Of a DNA stretch of 64,000 nucleotides, positions 1 through 7,916 are shown in pieces. Source of the stretch: Pantoea vagans (lineage in GTDB: Bacteria; Pseudomonadota; Gammaproteobacteria; Enterobacterales; Enterobacteriaceae); the NCBI RefSeq assembly GCF_001506165.1, contig NZ_CP011427.1, positions 2,666,001 through 2,730,000 on the forward strand, read 5' to 3'. Position numbers and translations under genes: made by a program. Each line of letters begins with the position of its first letter. The stretch's first letter is position 1. Under the pieces are notes generated by a model. That model ran no database searches and was not told where the DNA came from. It saw only the letters and a program-made list of their open reading frames with translations.

Positions 1-1145
1 ATCATCCCTTCGAATGCCCGGCGGCCAACTGTACCGAAGCCTGGACCAACCCTTACAACGTACAACTTGGCGTCTGTAACTACTGCGGTTACTGCGAACG
101 CTTTGGCTGCTTCAACTACTCTAAGGGTTCACCACAGAGCTGCGTCATCCCCGCGCTCAAACCCTTTAGCAATTTCGAGCTGCGCACTCAGGCACACGTG
201 ATTCGCGTGAATACCGACAGCAGTGGCAAGAAAGCCACGGGCGTCACCTATATCGATGCGCAGGGCAATGAAGTGGAACAACCGGCCGACCTGGTGATCC
301 TCAGCGCCTTCCAGCTGCATAATGTAAGACTGCTGCTGTTGTCGAAAATCGGCAAGCCTTACGATCCGCAAACCGGTGACGGTGTGGTGGGCAGAAACTA
401 CGCCTATCAGATGACCGGTGGCATCAAGCTGTTCTATGACAACGACAACTGGTTCAATCCGTTTGCCGCGACCGGCGCTACTTCAACCGTGATCGACGAT
501 TTCAACGCCGAGAACTTTGACCACAGTAAAGTCGGCTTTGTCGGCGGTGCCACCATCTCCGCCGCCTTCTCTGGTGGTCGCCCGATTCAGCAGATGGGCA
601 TTCCTAAAGATGCGCCACGCTGGGGCTCAGGCTGGAAGCAGGCCATCAAAGATAACTATCTGCACAACATGAACGTCGGTTCATCCGGCTCCGTGATGCC
701 TTACAAGCAGTGCTATCTCGATCTTGACCCCACCTACCGTGATATCTACGGCCAGCCTCTGCTGCGCATGACGTTTGACTGGCAGCAAAACGAGCTGAAG
801 ATGACCAACTTCATCAAGGATAAAGCGGAGGAGATCGTCAAGGTGATGAATCCGAAGCACTACGAAGTGGGATTCAAGACACTCAACAGCCATTACGATG
901 TGCGTCCTTATCAATCCACGCACACCACGGGTGGTGCGGTAATGGGTGACGATCCGCGTACCAGCGTGGTGAACAAATATCTGCAGAGTTGGGATGTGCC
1001 GAATCTGTTTGTGACCGGTGCCTGCTGCTTCCCGCAAAACCTGGCGTACAACCCCACCGGGATTGTGTGTGCCACCGCACTGTTCGCGGCGGATGCGATT
1101 CGCAGCCGTTACCTTGCTAACCCCGGCCCGCTGGTTCAGGCCTGA
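1..1145 (+). CDS. GMC-family FAD subunit of a membrane gluconate/2-ketogluconate-type dehydrogenase (5' truncated by window)
   Basis: The reading frame is open from base 3 and ends with TGA at 1143-1145, so the N-terminal FAD-binding part lies outside the window. A CxxCxxCxxxxC cysteine cluster is encoded at 75-110, typical of the large flavoprotein subunit of gluconate 2-dehydrogenase-like complexes. The C-terminal part has the GMC oxidoreductase signature HTTGGAVMGDDP and the late NPTG motif. Such enzymes oxidise a sugar acid in the periplasm and pass electrons to the cytochrome c subunit encoded 14 bases downstream. By family knowledge a small gamma subunit should lie just upstream. Whether the substrate is gluconate, 2-ketogluconate or a polyol cannot be told from this part. 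Family call is firm; substrate is inference. Confidence 0.9.
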   Translation, partial: HPFECPAANCTEAWTNPYNVQLGVCNYCGYCERFGCFNYSKGSPQSCVIPALKPFSNFELRTQAHVIRVNTDSSGKKATGVTYIDAQGNEVEQPADLVILSAFQLHNVRLLLLSKIGKPYDPQTGDGVVGRNYAYQMTGGIKLFYDNDNWFNPFAATGATSTVIDDFNAENFDHSKVGFVGGATISAAFSGGRPIQQMGIPKDAPRWGSGWKQAIKDNYLHNMNVGSSGSVMPYKQCYLDLDPTYRDIYGQPLLRMTFDWQQNELKMTNFIKDKAEEIVKVMNPKHYEVGFKTLNSHYDVRPYQSTHTTGGAVMGDDPRTSVVNKYLQSWDVPNLFVTGACCFPQNLAYNPTGIVCATALFAADAIRSRYLANPGPLVQA

Positions 1146-1159
1146 TAAGGAGCGTCATA

Positions 1160-2425
1160 GTGAAATTTTCCGCACTTTTTCTCGCTCTGAGCGGCGCGCT
1201 GGTAAGCCATGCGGCATTGGCGGCCAGTGAAGCTTCGGTTAAACAGGGTGAATATCTGGCGAAAGCGGGCGATTGCGCCGCCTGCCACACAGCGGCGGGC
1301 GGTCAGCCGTTCGCCGGTGGACTCAAAATGAGCACGCCGATTGGCGCGATTTACTCAACTAACATCACCCCCGATAAAACCCACGGCATTGGTGACTATA
1401 GCTACGACGATTTCGCAAAAGCGGTGCGTGGCGGCGTGGCGAAAGATGGCAGCTCGCTCTATCCGGCGATGCCGTTCCCGTCCTATGCCAAAATCAGCGA
1501 CAGCGATATGCACGCTTTGTATGACTACTTTATGCAAGGCGTTAAACCGGTCAGCCAGGAGAATCACAAAAGTGATATCCCCTGGCCGCTGAGCATGCGT
1601 TGGCCGCTGGCGATCTGGCGCTGGACCTTTGCCGATGACAGCACCTATGCACCGGTGGCGGGCAAATCGGAACAGTGGCAGCGCGGTGCTTATTTGGTAC
1701 AGGGGTTGGGTCACTGTGGATCCTGCCACACGCCGCGTGGCATCGGCTTCCAGGAAAAAGCCATGGATGAGAGTGGTAAAGGCTATCTGACCGGCGGCAC
1801 GCTGGAAGGCTGGCACGCACCGGATCTTACCGCCAGCCCAGCCGCAGGACTTGGCAGCTGGTCGCAGCAGGATATCGCCACCTTCCTGAAAACGGGTGCC
1901 AATAAACAGGGTGCCGCCTTTGGTTCAATGACCGATGTCATCGCACACAGCACGCAATACCTCAGTGATGAGGATCTGAATGCGATAGCCGTTTATCTGA
2001 AGTCACTGCCTGCCGCAGATGCAACCGCGGCTCCGCAGGCCAGCGATGCCACGGCACAAGCGCTGTTTAAAGGGGATGTCAGCCAACCGGGCGCACAGGT
2101 GTATGTTGATAACTGTGCTGCCTGTCACCGAACGGATGGGAAAGGCTATGCCAGTACCTTCCCTGCGCTGGCGCACAATCCTGCCGTGCTGAGTGAGGAC
2201 CCGTCTTCAGTGATCAGTGTGATTCTGAAAGGAGGCCAACGTGCGATTACGCAGCAGGCGCCGACCGGTTTCACCATGCCTGATTTCGCCTGGCGTCTTG
2301 ATGATCAGCAGGTCGCTGATGTCGCGAACTTCATCCGCAACGGATGGGGCAATAAAGCGGCACCGGTAACGGCTGACCAGGTCAAAAAGATCCGCGCGAC
2401 ACTGCCTCCTCCTGCCAAACAGTAG
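1160..2425 (+). CDS. Tri-heme cytochrome c subunit of the membrane dehydrogenase
   Basis: A 421-residue protein with a GTG start and a clear ribosome site (TAAGGAG, 1146-1152). It has a Sec signal peptide (residues 1 to about 22, ending ALAAS) and three CxxCH heme-binding motifs: CAACH at 39-43, CGSCH at 186-190 and CAACH at 319-323. This three-heme layout is that of the cytochrome subunit of gluconate, 2-ketogluconate, sorbitol and alcohol dehydrogenase complexes, which carries electrons from the flavoprotein to ubiquinone. It follows the FAD subunit in the same operon and is closed by a terminator. No obvious C-terminal membrane helix is seen, so membrane contact may use amphipathic or heme-domain surfaces, as in relatives. 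Confidence 0.93.
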   Translation: MKFSALFLALSGALVSHAALAASEASVKQGEYLAKAGDCAACHTAAGGQPFAGGLKMSTPIGAIYSTNITPDKTHGIGDYSYDDFAKAVRGGVAKDGSSLYPAMPFPSYAKISDSDMHALYDYFMQGVKPVSQENHKSDIPWPLSMRWPLAIWRWTFADDSTYAPVAGKSEQWQRGAYLVQGLGHCGSCHTPRGIGFQEKAMDESGKGYLTGGTLEGWHAPDLTASPAAGLGSWSQQDIATFLKTGANKQGAAFGSMTDVIAHSTQYLSDEDLNAIAVYLKSLPAADATAAPQASDATAQALFKGDVSQPGAQVYVDNCAACHRTDGKGYASTFPALAHNPAVLSEDPSSVISVILKGGQRAITQQAPTGFTMPDFAWRLDDQQVADVANFIRNGWGNKAAPVTADQVKKIRATLPPPAKQ

Positions 2426-2430
2426 GCATA

Positions 2431-2460
2431 AAAAAACGGCCCGCATTGGGCCGTTTCTTG
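2431..2460 (+). terminator. Rho-independent terminator after the cytochrome c gene
   Basis: GC-rich stem ACGGCCC/GGGCCGT with a five-base loop followed by a T-rich tail. It starts a few bases after the TAG stop of the cytochrome gene. Confidence 0.85.
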
Positions 2461-2473
2461 TGCAACTCTGGTC

Positions 2474-2623
2474 TATACCCAAAATAATTCGAGTTTCAGG
2501 AAGGCGGCAAGTGCATGAATCCTCAGGAGCTTACTGAAGTAAGTGACTGAGGTGAATGCACGTAGCCAACGCACCTGCACCAAGAGTAGGCCCCATGAGG
2601 GGACTTGAAGGATGAAGGGTATA
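2474..2623. repeat. ERIC element carrying an internal insertion
   Basis: Begins TATACCC and ends GGGTATA, with the diagnostic ERIC core (GGAAGGCGGCAAGTG, AGGAGCTTACT, AAGTAAGTGACTGAGGTGAA). It matches the copies at 63226-63474 except for about 24 extra bases near its right end, around 2580-2603, which contain the small dyad CCCCATGAGGGG. It lies between the cytochrome terminator and the end of ompX. Confidence 0.9.
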
Positions 2624-2632
2624 AGTAAAAAC

Positions 2633-3145
2633 TTAGAAGCTGTAACCCACGCCAGCAATCCAGGTGCCCACGTCTACGCTGCGGATACGGCTCTGCTCGT
2701 AACCAACATCCAGAGCAACGTTCTGGATTGGGTTGAACTGCATACCTGCGCCGTAAGAGAAGCCGTAGTCGCTGGTGTCAGATTTAGACTGTGCAGCAGC
2801 GTCGTTTGCCTGGTATTTGCCGTAGCCGATACCGACAACACCGTAGATGCTTGCCCAGTCGTTCAGACGGTAAGCAGGACCACCGGTGATACCGTAGTAC
2901 TGGCCTTTGTTGTACACGCCAGCGTCAGTACGGTCTTTCTCGGTGTAGGTGAAAGAACCGATCCAACCCAGTGGGTTAGTACCGTCTTCGTAACGGTATT
3001 TCAGGTTGAAGCCGTTTGCTTTGTTAGCAACACCTTGATAATCGCTCTGCGCGTAGCCAGCAGAAACGGTGCTCTGTGCCATGGCTGAACCAGCAGAAAC
3101 TGCCAGTACGCAAGCCAGTGCTGAAAGACATGCAATTTTTTTCAT
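2633..3145 (-). CDS. ompX: OmpX/Ail-family outer membrane protein
   Basis: A 170-residue small outer membrane barrel protein, close to E. coli OmpX (171 aa). It keeps the signal peptide MKKIACLSALA...AMA, the alternating beta-strand pattern, motifs such as NLKYRYE, GSFTYTEK, YYGITGGPAYR and DTSDYGFSYGAG, and the terminal aromatic residue (YSF) needed for BAM-mediated assembly. I chose the ATG at 3145, five bases after GAGG (3151-3154). A GTG two codons earlier overlaps that site. OmpX forms an eight-stranded barrel and is linked to surface adhesion and envelope stress. It is transcribed away from rhtA with an AT-rich leader upstream. Confidence 0.96.
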   Translation of the reverse strand: MKKIACLSALACVLAVSAGSAMAQSTVSAGYAQSDYQGVANKANGFNLKYRYEDGTNPLGWIGSFTYTEKDRTDAGVYNKGQYYGITGGPAYRLNDWASIYGVVGIGYGKYQANDAAAQSKSDTSDYGFSYGAGMQFNPIQNVALDVGYEQSRIRSVDVGTWIAGVGYSF

Positions 3146-3151
3146 AACCAC

Positions 3152-3523
3152 CTCAAATGTGAATATACTTCTCTCCTGACAACGCTAAAAATATAACAAA
3201 AATCAGCCAGAAACTCTGCCCCGTATTTGTTGTCTAACAGATTGTTTGGTGTAACAGAAAGTTAATGAAGTTTCGTATGTCATTCATTTTACTTATAAAA
3301 ACCTTCATATTTCTGCAATCTAATTTCGGGTCACAAATAATACCTTTAAGTATATTCCTAAAAAAACCTGACATTTCTTTACTGAAACGGCCCTGAAAGT
3401 GGTTACTTTTCATCCCGTCGCGATATTTTATTTCCCTGATTTGCGCCTCCTTATTTACTCTGAATTCCTTTAAACTGGCGTTTTGTTACTTTGTTGTTAA
3501 TCACTACAGGAATGGATTACAGG
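3152..3523. other. AT-rich divergent intergenic region between ompX and rhtA
   Basis: About 370 bases with no supported gene. It must hold the divergent promoters of ompX and rhtA; low GC and several T-rich runs fit this. I could not fix a promoter or operator with confidence. Confidence 0.5.
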
Positions 3524-4432
3524 ATGTCTGCGCCTCTGACCAACCCCAAAATGGCTCCGGTATGGTTCCCGATTGCCGTACTGCTTATCGCTATGCTTTC
3601 ACTGCAAGGTGGTGCCTCACTTGCCAAATCGTTGTTCCCCACCGTGGGAGCACCCGGCATCACCGCGCTGCGTCTGGGGCTGGGCACCCTGATTCTCTGC
3701 GCCATCTTTAAACCCTGGCGCCTGCGTTTTACGCGTGCTCAACGCAAGCCGCTATTAATGTATGGGCTGGCGCTGGGGTGCATGAACTACCTTTTCTATT
3801 TGTCCATCCGCACCGTGCCGCTTGGTGTGGCGGTTGGCCTCGAATTTCTTGGCCCGTTAACGCTGGCACTGGCGGGCGCACGCCGGCCTCTGGATTTTCT
3901 CTGGGTGTTGCTGGCGGTGACAGGGTTGTGGTTCTTGCTGCCGATTGGCGATGGCATCAGTCACATCGATCCGCTGGGTGCACTGCTGGCGGTGGGAGCC
4001 GGTGCTTGTTGGGCCGTCTATATCCTGGCGGGCCAACGCGCTGGCGCAGAACATGGCCCGGCCACCGTGGCAATGGGATCGTTGATCGCCTCGATCATCT
4101 TTGTGCCACTCGGGCTGACCTTTGCCGCGCCGGGCATCTGGCACTGGGAAATACTCCCGCTGGCCTTGATCATCGCCCTGCTTTCCAGCGCCATTCCCTA
4201 CTCTCTGGAGATGATGGCGCTGACGCGACTGCCTGCACGTATCTTTGGCACCCTGATGAGCCTGGAACCGGCGATGGCCGCCCTATCTGGCATGCTCTTC
4301 CTCGGTGAACTGCTGACCTTTAAGCAGTGGATCGCTTTACTGGCGATTATTGCCGCTTCGGCGGGTTCGACACTCACCATGAAACAAAAGCGTGCCAAAA
4401 TAAACGAAGTGGATATAAACACCCCCCAGTAA
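3524..4432 (+). CDS. rhtA: Threonine/homoserine exporter RhtA (EamA family)
   Basis: An inner-membrane exporter of the drug/metabolite transporter superfamily, with ten predicted hydrophobic helices in two EamA repeats. It is closely related to E. coli RhtA (295 aa): SLQGGASLAKSLFP, ALRLGLGTLIL, FLGPLTLAL and the GQRAGAEHGPATVA stretch are recognisable. RhtA exports threonine and homoserine and lowers sensitivity to amino-acid analogues. The start at 3524 (MSAPLTNPK, 302 aa) fits family length. ATGs at 3491 and 3512 would add unmatched residues, and none of the three has an ideal ribosome site. It is followed by a perfect hairpin and then by dps, the same order as in E. coli. Confidence 0.94.
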   Translation: MSAPLTNPKMAPVWFPIAVLLIAMLSLQGGASLAKSLFPTVGAPGITALRLGLGTLILCAIFKPWRLRFTRAQRKPLLMYGLALGCMNYLFYLSIRTVPLGVAVGLEFLGPLTLALAGARRPLDFLWVLLAVTGLWFLLPIGDGISHIDPLGALLAVGAGACWAVYILAGQRAGAEHGPATVAMGSLIASIIFVPLGLTFAAPGIWHWEILPLALIIALLSSAIPYSLEMMALTRLPARIFGTLMSLEPAMAALSGMLFLGELLTFKQWIALLAIIAASAGSTLTMKQKRAKINEVDINTPQ

Positions 4433-4440
4433 ATAACGTC

Positions 4441-4473
4441 TTTATTCAGCCTGAAACATTCAGGCTGAATAAA
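4441..4473. terminator. Perfect 15-bp hairpin after rhtA
   Basis: The arms 4441-4455 and 4459-4473 are fully complementary (core TTCAGCCTGAA/TTCAGGCTGAA) around a three-base loop. The A/T-rich arm ends give modest U tracts on either strand, so it may terminate transcription from either direction. Confidence 0.7.
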
Positions 4474-4673
4474 TAAGCATTCTCATTCAATTCTTTTCAT
4501 TCATTACTCTGCATTTGTTATTATTTTGCAACATCACTAAAAGATAATTAACATCAATATCAACTTATTGTTATTTACGGAATTAGCCCAAAAAAGATAA
4601 AACCCTGCGCAACATTAAGGTTTATCTATTCCTGTCATCGGTTTAAACAATCCAGCACAACAAAAAACTGCTG

Positions 4674-4680
4674 CTATACT
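4674..4680 (+). promoter_or_regulatory. Likely dps promoter -10 element (sigma-S type)
   Basis: CTATACT about 48 bases before the dps ATG matches the extended -10 preferred by RpoS and the position of the known E. coli dps promoter. The upstream AT-rich DNA could hold OxyR, IHF or Fis sites, but I cannot place them. Confidence 0.6.
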
Positions 4681-4727
4681 TATTCCCGTGCTTGATTAGG
4701 ACAACCATCAATTAGAGGATATTAATG

Positions 4728-5231
4728 ATGAGTACCGCAAAACTGGTTAAAACTAAATCGTCTGATCTCATTTACACCCGTAATGATGTTGCTGATAGCG
4801 ATAAGAAAGCGACCATCGAGGTGCTCAACCGTCTGGTAGTGGAATATATTGATCTGTCGCTGATCACCAAACAGGCGCACTGGAATATGCGTGGCGCCAA
4901 CTTTATAGCCGTGCATGAGATGCTGGATGGCTTCCGCACCGCGATTGCCGATCACCAGGACACCATCGCCGAGCGTGTGGTGCAGTTGGGTGGCGTCGCC
5001 TTAGGTACTACCCAGATCGTCAACGATAAAACGCCACTGAAAAGCTATCCGCTAAATATTCATAGCGTGCAAGATCACCTGAAAGCGTTGGCCGACCGTT
5101 ACGCGATTGTGGCTAACGATACGCGTAAGGCGATTAGCGAAGTCAGCGATGAAGATACCGCTGATATCTTCACTGCCGCATCGCGCGATTTGGATAAATT
5201 CTTGTGGTTCATCGAATCCAACATTGAATAA
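4728..5231 (+). CDS. dps: DNA-protecting ferritin-like protein Dps
   Basis: A 167-residue protein nearly identical in layout to E. coli Dps. The lysine-bearing N-terminal tail ([13 protein letters not shown]) serves DNA binding. The ferroxidase-site segment includes [26 protein letters not shown], with its His and acidic ligands, and the C-terminus is [12 protein letters not shown]. Dps forms a dodecamer that oxidises and stores iron using peroxide and condenses DNA in stationary phase. Two adjacent ATGs exist (4725 and 4728) after AGAGGA. I chose the second because it gives the E. coli N-terminus and length. It is monocistronic, with a terminator directly after it. Confidence 0.97.
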   Translation: MSTAKLVKTKSSDLIYTRNDVADSDKKATIEVLNRLVVEYIDLSLITKQAHWNMRGANFIAVHEMLDGFRTAIADHQDTIAERVVQLGGVALGTTQIVNDKTPLKSYPLNIHSVQDHLKALADRYAIVANDTRKAISEVSDEDTADIFTAASRDLDKFLWFIESNIE

Positions 5232-5242
5232 CGTATGACATC

Positions 5243-5267
5243 AAAGGCGGGTTATCCCGCCTTTTTT
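5243..5267 (+). terminator. Rho-independent terminator of dps
   Basis: Stem AAAGGCGGG/CCCGCCTTT with a four-base loop followed by T residues, twelve bases after the dps stop codon. Confidence 0.9.
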
Positions 5268-5342
5268 ACATTTGTAACATCATGGTGCTTTTTTTGACGC
5301 CGTTAACAATTTCTTAATCCTGCCTTTCCCTTGCTATGCCCT

Positions 5343-5499
5343 TGGTGCACACTGTGCCCGCACCACAACAGCACATTGCACCATATTGGTGACCCAAATA
5401 GGTGCAAACTTTTCATCGTATGCAAAATCGCTTCAGCATGGCCCTGCATCCTGCTGATTTCGATAAAAATGAAAAGTTGGCATACTTTTTTCATATGAT
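5343..5499 (+). promoter_or_regulatory. glnHPQ control region with NtrC-type sites and a sigma-54-like promoter
   Basis: TGCACCATATTGGTGA at 5377-5392 matches the NtrC dyad (TGCAC-n5-GGTGCA type), and related half sites TTGGTGCAC (5343) and AGGTGCA (5400) flank it. AAAAGTTGGCA at 5472-5482 resembles the -24 box of the E. coli glnHp2 sigma-54 promoter, but its -12 partner (TC at 5491-5492) is poor. A sigma-70-like TATGAT lies at 5494-5499. Nitrogen-limitation control of the operon is expected from family knowledge. Confidence 0.65.
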
Positions 5500-5548
5500 A
5501 CGCCGTACAGCAGGCCATCAGGTCTGAAGGGTAATAAGGAAAATAATG

Positions 5549-6295
5549 ATGAAGTCTTTGATTAAAGTCTCCGTGGCCGCGCTGGCGCTGGCCTTCTCGC
5601 TTTCTTCCACTGCAGCAGATAAGAAACTGGTTGTCGCCACTGACACCGCATTCGTGCCGTTTGAATTCAAACAAGGCAACGATTACGTCGGCTTCGATAT
5701 CGACCTGTGGGCCGCTATCGCTAAAGAGCTGAAGCTGGATTACACCCTGAAGCCAATGGACTTCAGCGGTATTATCCCAGCCCTGCAAACTAAAAACGTT
5801 GACGTGGCACTGGCCGGTATCACCATCACACCTGAGCGCCAGAAAGCCATCGACTTCTCTGACGGCTACTACAAAAGTGGTCTTTTAGTGATGGTGCGCG
5901 AGAACGAAAACAACATTAAAGGTATTGACGATCTGAACGGCAAAGTGGTTGCGGTGAAGAGCGGTACCGGTTCTGTTGATTACGCGAAAGCACACATCAA
6001 ATCGAAAGATCTGCGTCAGTTCCCGAACATCGACAACGCCTACATGGAATTAGGCACCAACCGTGCTGATGCCGTGCTGCATGACACACCAAACATCCTG
6101 TACTTCATCCATACTGCAGGTAAAGGTCGCTTTAAAGCGGTTGGCGAATCAATCGAAGCTCAGCAGTACGGTATCGCCCTGCCGAAGGGCAGTGATGAGC
6201 TGCGTAACCAGATCAATGGCGCGTTGAAAACCCTGCGCGACAACGGCACTTACAATACTATTTATAAAAAATGGTTCGGCAGCGAACCAAAATAA
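5549..6295 (+). CDS. glnH: Glutamine ABC transporter periplasmic binding protein GlnH
   Basis: A 248-residue type-II binding protein with a signal peptide (residues 1 to about 22, ending SSTAA). It is almost collinear with E. coli Gln[57 protein letters not shown], and C-terminal [10 protein letters not shown]. It binds L-glutamine in the periplasm and delivers it to GlnP/GlnQ. AAGGA at 5536-5540 can serve ATG 5546 or 5549; the second gives the E. coli start. It is the first gene of glnHPQ, separated from glnP by two hairpins that probably keep GlnH in excess over the membrane components. Confidence 0.97.
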   Translation: MKSLIKVSVAALALAFSLSSTAADKKLVVATDTAFVPFEFKQGNDYVGFDIDLWAAIAKELKLDYTLKPMDFSGIIPALQTKNVDVALAGITITPERQKAIDFSDGYYKSGLLVMVRENENNIKGIDDLNGKVVAVKSGTGSVDYAKAHIKSKDLRQFPNIDNAYMELGTNRADAVLHDTPNILYFIHTAGKGRFKAVGESIEAQQYGIALPKGSDELRNQINGALKTLRDNGTYNTIYKKWFGSEPK

Positions 6296-6298
6296 TTC

Positions 6299-6347
6299 CG
6301 GCTTAAGCCGATTTTTGTAGCAGGGAGCTTATTCTCCCTGCTTTTTA
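6299..6347 (+). terminator. Two successive hairpins between glnH and glnP (attenuator or mRNA-protecting)
   Basis: First a short palindrome CGGCTTAAGCCG followed by ATTTTT, then a strong stem AGCAGGGAG/CTCCCTGCT (6319-6342) with TTTTA. Both look like rho-independent terminators inside an operon, so only part of transcription is likely to reach glnPQ. Confidence 0.75.
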
Positions 6348-6380
6348 TATTTCCACTGCAACTGATTCTGGAGTGACACC

Positions 6381-7040
6381 ATGGAGTTTGACTGGAGCGT
6401 CATTTGGCCTGCCCTGCCGATTTTGATCCAAGGCGCCAAAATGACCCTGATAATTTCCGTACTCGGCCTGGTCGGCGGATTGATTATCGGCCTGGTGGCC
6501 GGTTTCGCCCGCGCGTATGGCGGCTGGGTGACCAACAACCTCGCGTTGGTCTTTATCGAACTGATTCGCGGCACGCCTATCGTGGTGCAGGTGATGTTTA
6601 TCTACTTCGCACTGCCGATGGCTTTCCCCGATTTGCGTATCGATCCGTTCACCGCCGCGGTGGTGACCATCATGATTAACTCCGGTGCCTATATCGCGGA
6701 AATTACGCGTGGTGCGGTGCTGTCGATCAACAAAGGTTTCCGTGAAGCGGGCCTGGCGCTGGGCTTATCACGTCGTGAAACCCTGCGCTACGTCATCATG
6801 CCTTTAGCGCTGCGTCGTATGCTGCCACCACTGGGCAACCAGTGGATTGTGAGTATCAAAGATACCTCGCTGTTTATCGTGATTGGTGTGGCGGAACTGA
6901 CCCGTCAGGGCCAGGAGATCATCGCCGGAAACTTCCGCGCGCTGGAGATCTGGAGTGCTGTTGCCATCATCTATCTGGTTATTACGCTGGTGTTGAGCTT
7001 TGTGCTGCGCCGTATTGAGAAAAGGGTGAAAATCCTGTGA
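6381..7040 (+). CDS. glnP: Glutamine ABC transporter permease GlnP
   Basis: A 219-residue polar-amino-acid permease (His/Glu/Gln TM family), the same length as E. coli GlnP. The segment [23 protein letters not shown] and the cytoplasmic EAA loop [35 protein letters not shown], which docks on the ATPase, are easily recognised. GlnP forms the membrane channel for glutamine with GlnH and GlnQ. The start has a good site (GGAGTG). Its TGA stop overlaps the GTG start of glnQ, implying coupled translation. Confidence 0.97.
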   Translation: MEFDWSVIWPALPILIQGAKMTLIISVLGLVGGLIIGLVAGFARAYGGWVTNNLALVFIELIRGTPIVVQVMFIYFALPMAFPDLRIDPFTAAVVTIMINSGAYIAEITRGAVLSINKGFREAGLALGLSRRETLRYVIMPLALRRMLPPLGNQWIVSIKDTSLFIVIGVAELTRQGQEIIAGNFRALEIWSAVAIIYLVITLVLSFVLRRIEKRVKIL

Positions 7041-7759
7041 TTGAATTTAAAAACGTCTCTAAAAACTTCGGCCAGACTCAGGTTCTGCACGACATCAATC
7101 TGAAGATTAATCAGGGTGAAGTAGTGGTGATTATCGGGCCATCAGGCTCGGGTAAATCGACCCTGCTGCGCTGCATCAACAAGCTGGAAGAGATCACCAC
7201 CGGTGACTTGATTGTTGATGGTATGAAGGTCAACGATCCTAAAGTCGACGAGCGCCTGATCCGTCAGGAAGCTGGCATGGTGTTCCAGCAGTTCCATCTG
7301 TTCCCACAGATGAGTGCGCTGGATAACGTCGCCTTCGGTCCTATTCGCGTTCGCGGTGCCAAGAAAGACGCTGCGCAGAAGCTGGCACGTGAACTGCTGG
7401 GCAAAGTAGGCCTGGCTGAGCGTGCACACCACTTCCCGGCTGAGCTGTCCGGTGGACAGCAGCAGCGCGTGGCGATTGCCCGTGCTCTGGCAGTGAAACC
7501 GAAGATGATGCTGTTTGATGAGCCGACCTCTGCTCTCGATCCTGAACTGCGCCATGAAGTGCTCAAGGTTATGCAGGATCTGGCGGAAGAAGGCATGACC
7601 ATGGTCATCGTGACGCACGAAGTCGGTTTCGCACAGAAAGTGGCTTCACGTCTGATCTTCATCGACAAAGGCACCATCGCCGAAGATGGCAACCCGGATG
7701 AGTTGATTACCAACCCGCCGAGCGATCGTCTGCGCGAGTTCCTGCAGCACGTTTCCTGA
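7037..7759 (+). CDS. glnQ: Glutamine ABC transporter ATPase GlnQ
   Basis: A 240-residue ATPase, identical in length to E. coli GlnQ. It has Walker [10 protein letters not shown] (34-42), signature LSGGQQQR, Walker [13 protein letters not shown] and the switch histidine in VTHEVGF. It powers glutamine import with GlnP and GlnH. The start codon is GTG at 7037, inside the end of glnP (CTGTGA). A strong terminator at 7776-7811 closes the operon. Confidence 0.97.
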   Translation: MIEFKNVSKNFGQTQVLHDINLKINQGEVVVIIGPSGSGKSTLLRCINKLEEITTGDLIVDGMKVNDPKVDERLIRQEAGMVFQQFHLFPQMSALDNVAFGPIRVRGAKKDAAQKLARELLGKVGLAERAHHFPAELSGGQQQRVAIARALAVKPKMMLFDEPTSALDPELRHEVLKVMQDLAEEGMTMVIVTHEVGFAQKVASRLIFIDKGTIAEDGNPDELITNPPSDRLREFLQHVS

Positions 7760-7775
7760 TAACGATGCAGTAAGT

Positions 7776-7811
7776 AAAAAGCCGCATCAGCTTAGCTGTG
7801 CGGCTTTTTTA
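7776..7811 (+). terminator. Rho-independent terminator of glnHPQ
   Basis: Stem AAAAAGCCGCA/TGCGGCTTTTTT around a twelve-base loop that itself can pair (CAGCTTAGCTG), ending in a T run. Confidence 0.92.
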
Positions 7812-7916
7812 TTATCTTTGGCTCTTGTTAGATAATTTTCCTTTCAGAATCTTCACCTTCCATTGATGACTATACTTTTTCTCTGGTGCCGCTGAGCGTT
7901 GTTCAAGGAGAAAGTC

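Noticed and set aside
2612..3088. 158-codon open frame antisense to ompX
   Set aside because: It mirrors the ompX coding sequence and has no family resemblance. It results from codon bias in ompX.
5477..5499. Canonical sigma-70 promoter for glnH using TTGGCA as -35
   Set aside because: The spacing to TATGAT is only 11 bases. TTGGCA fits a sigma-54 -24 box better.
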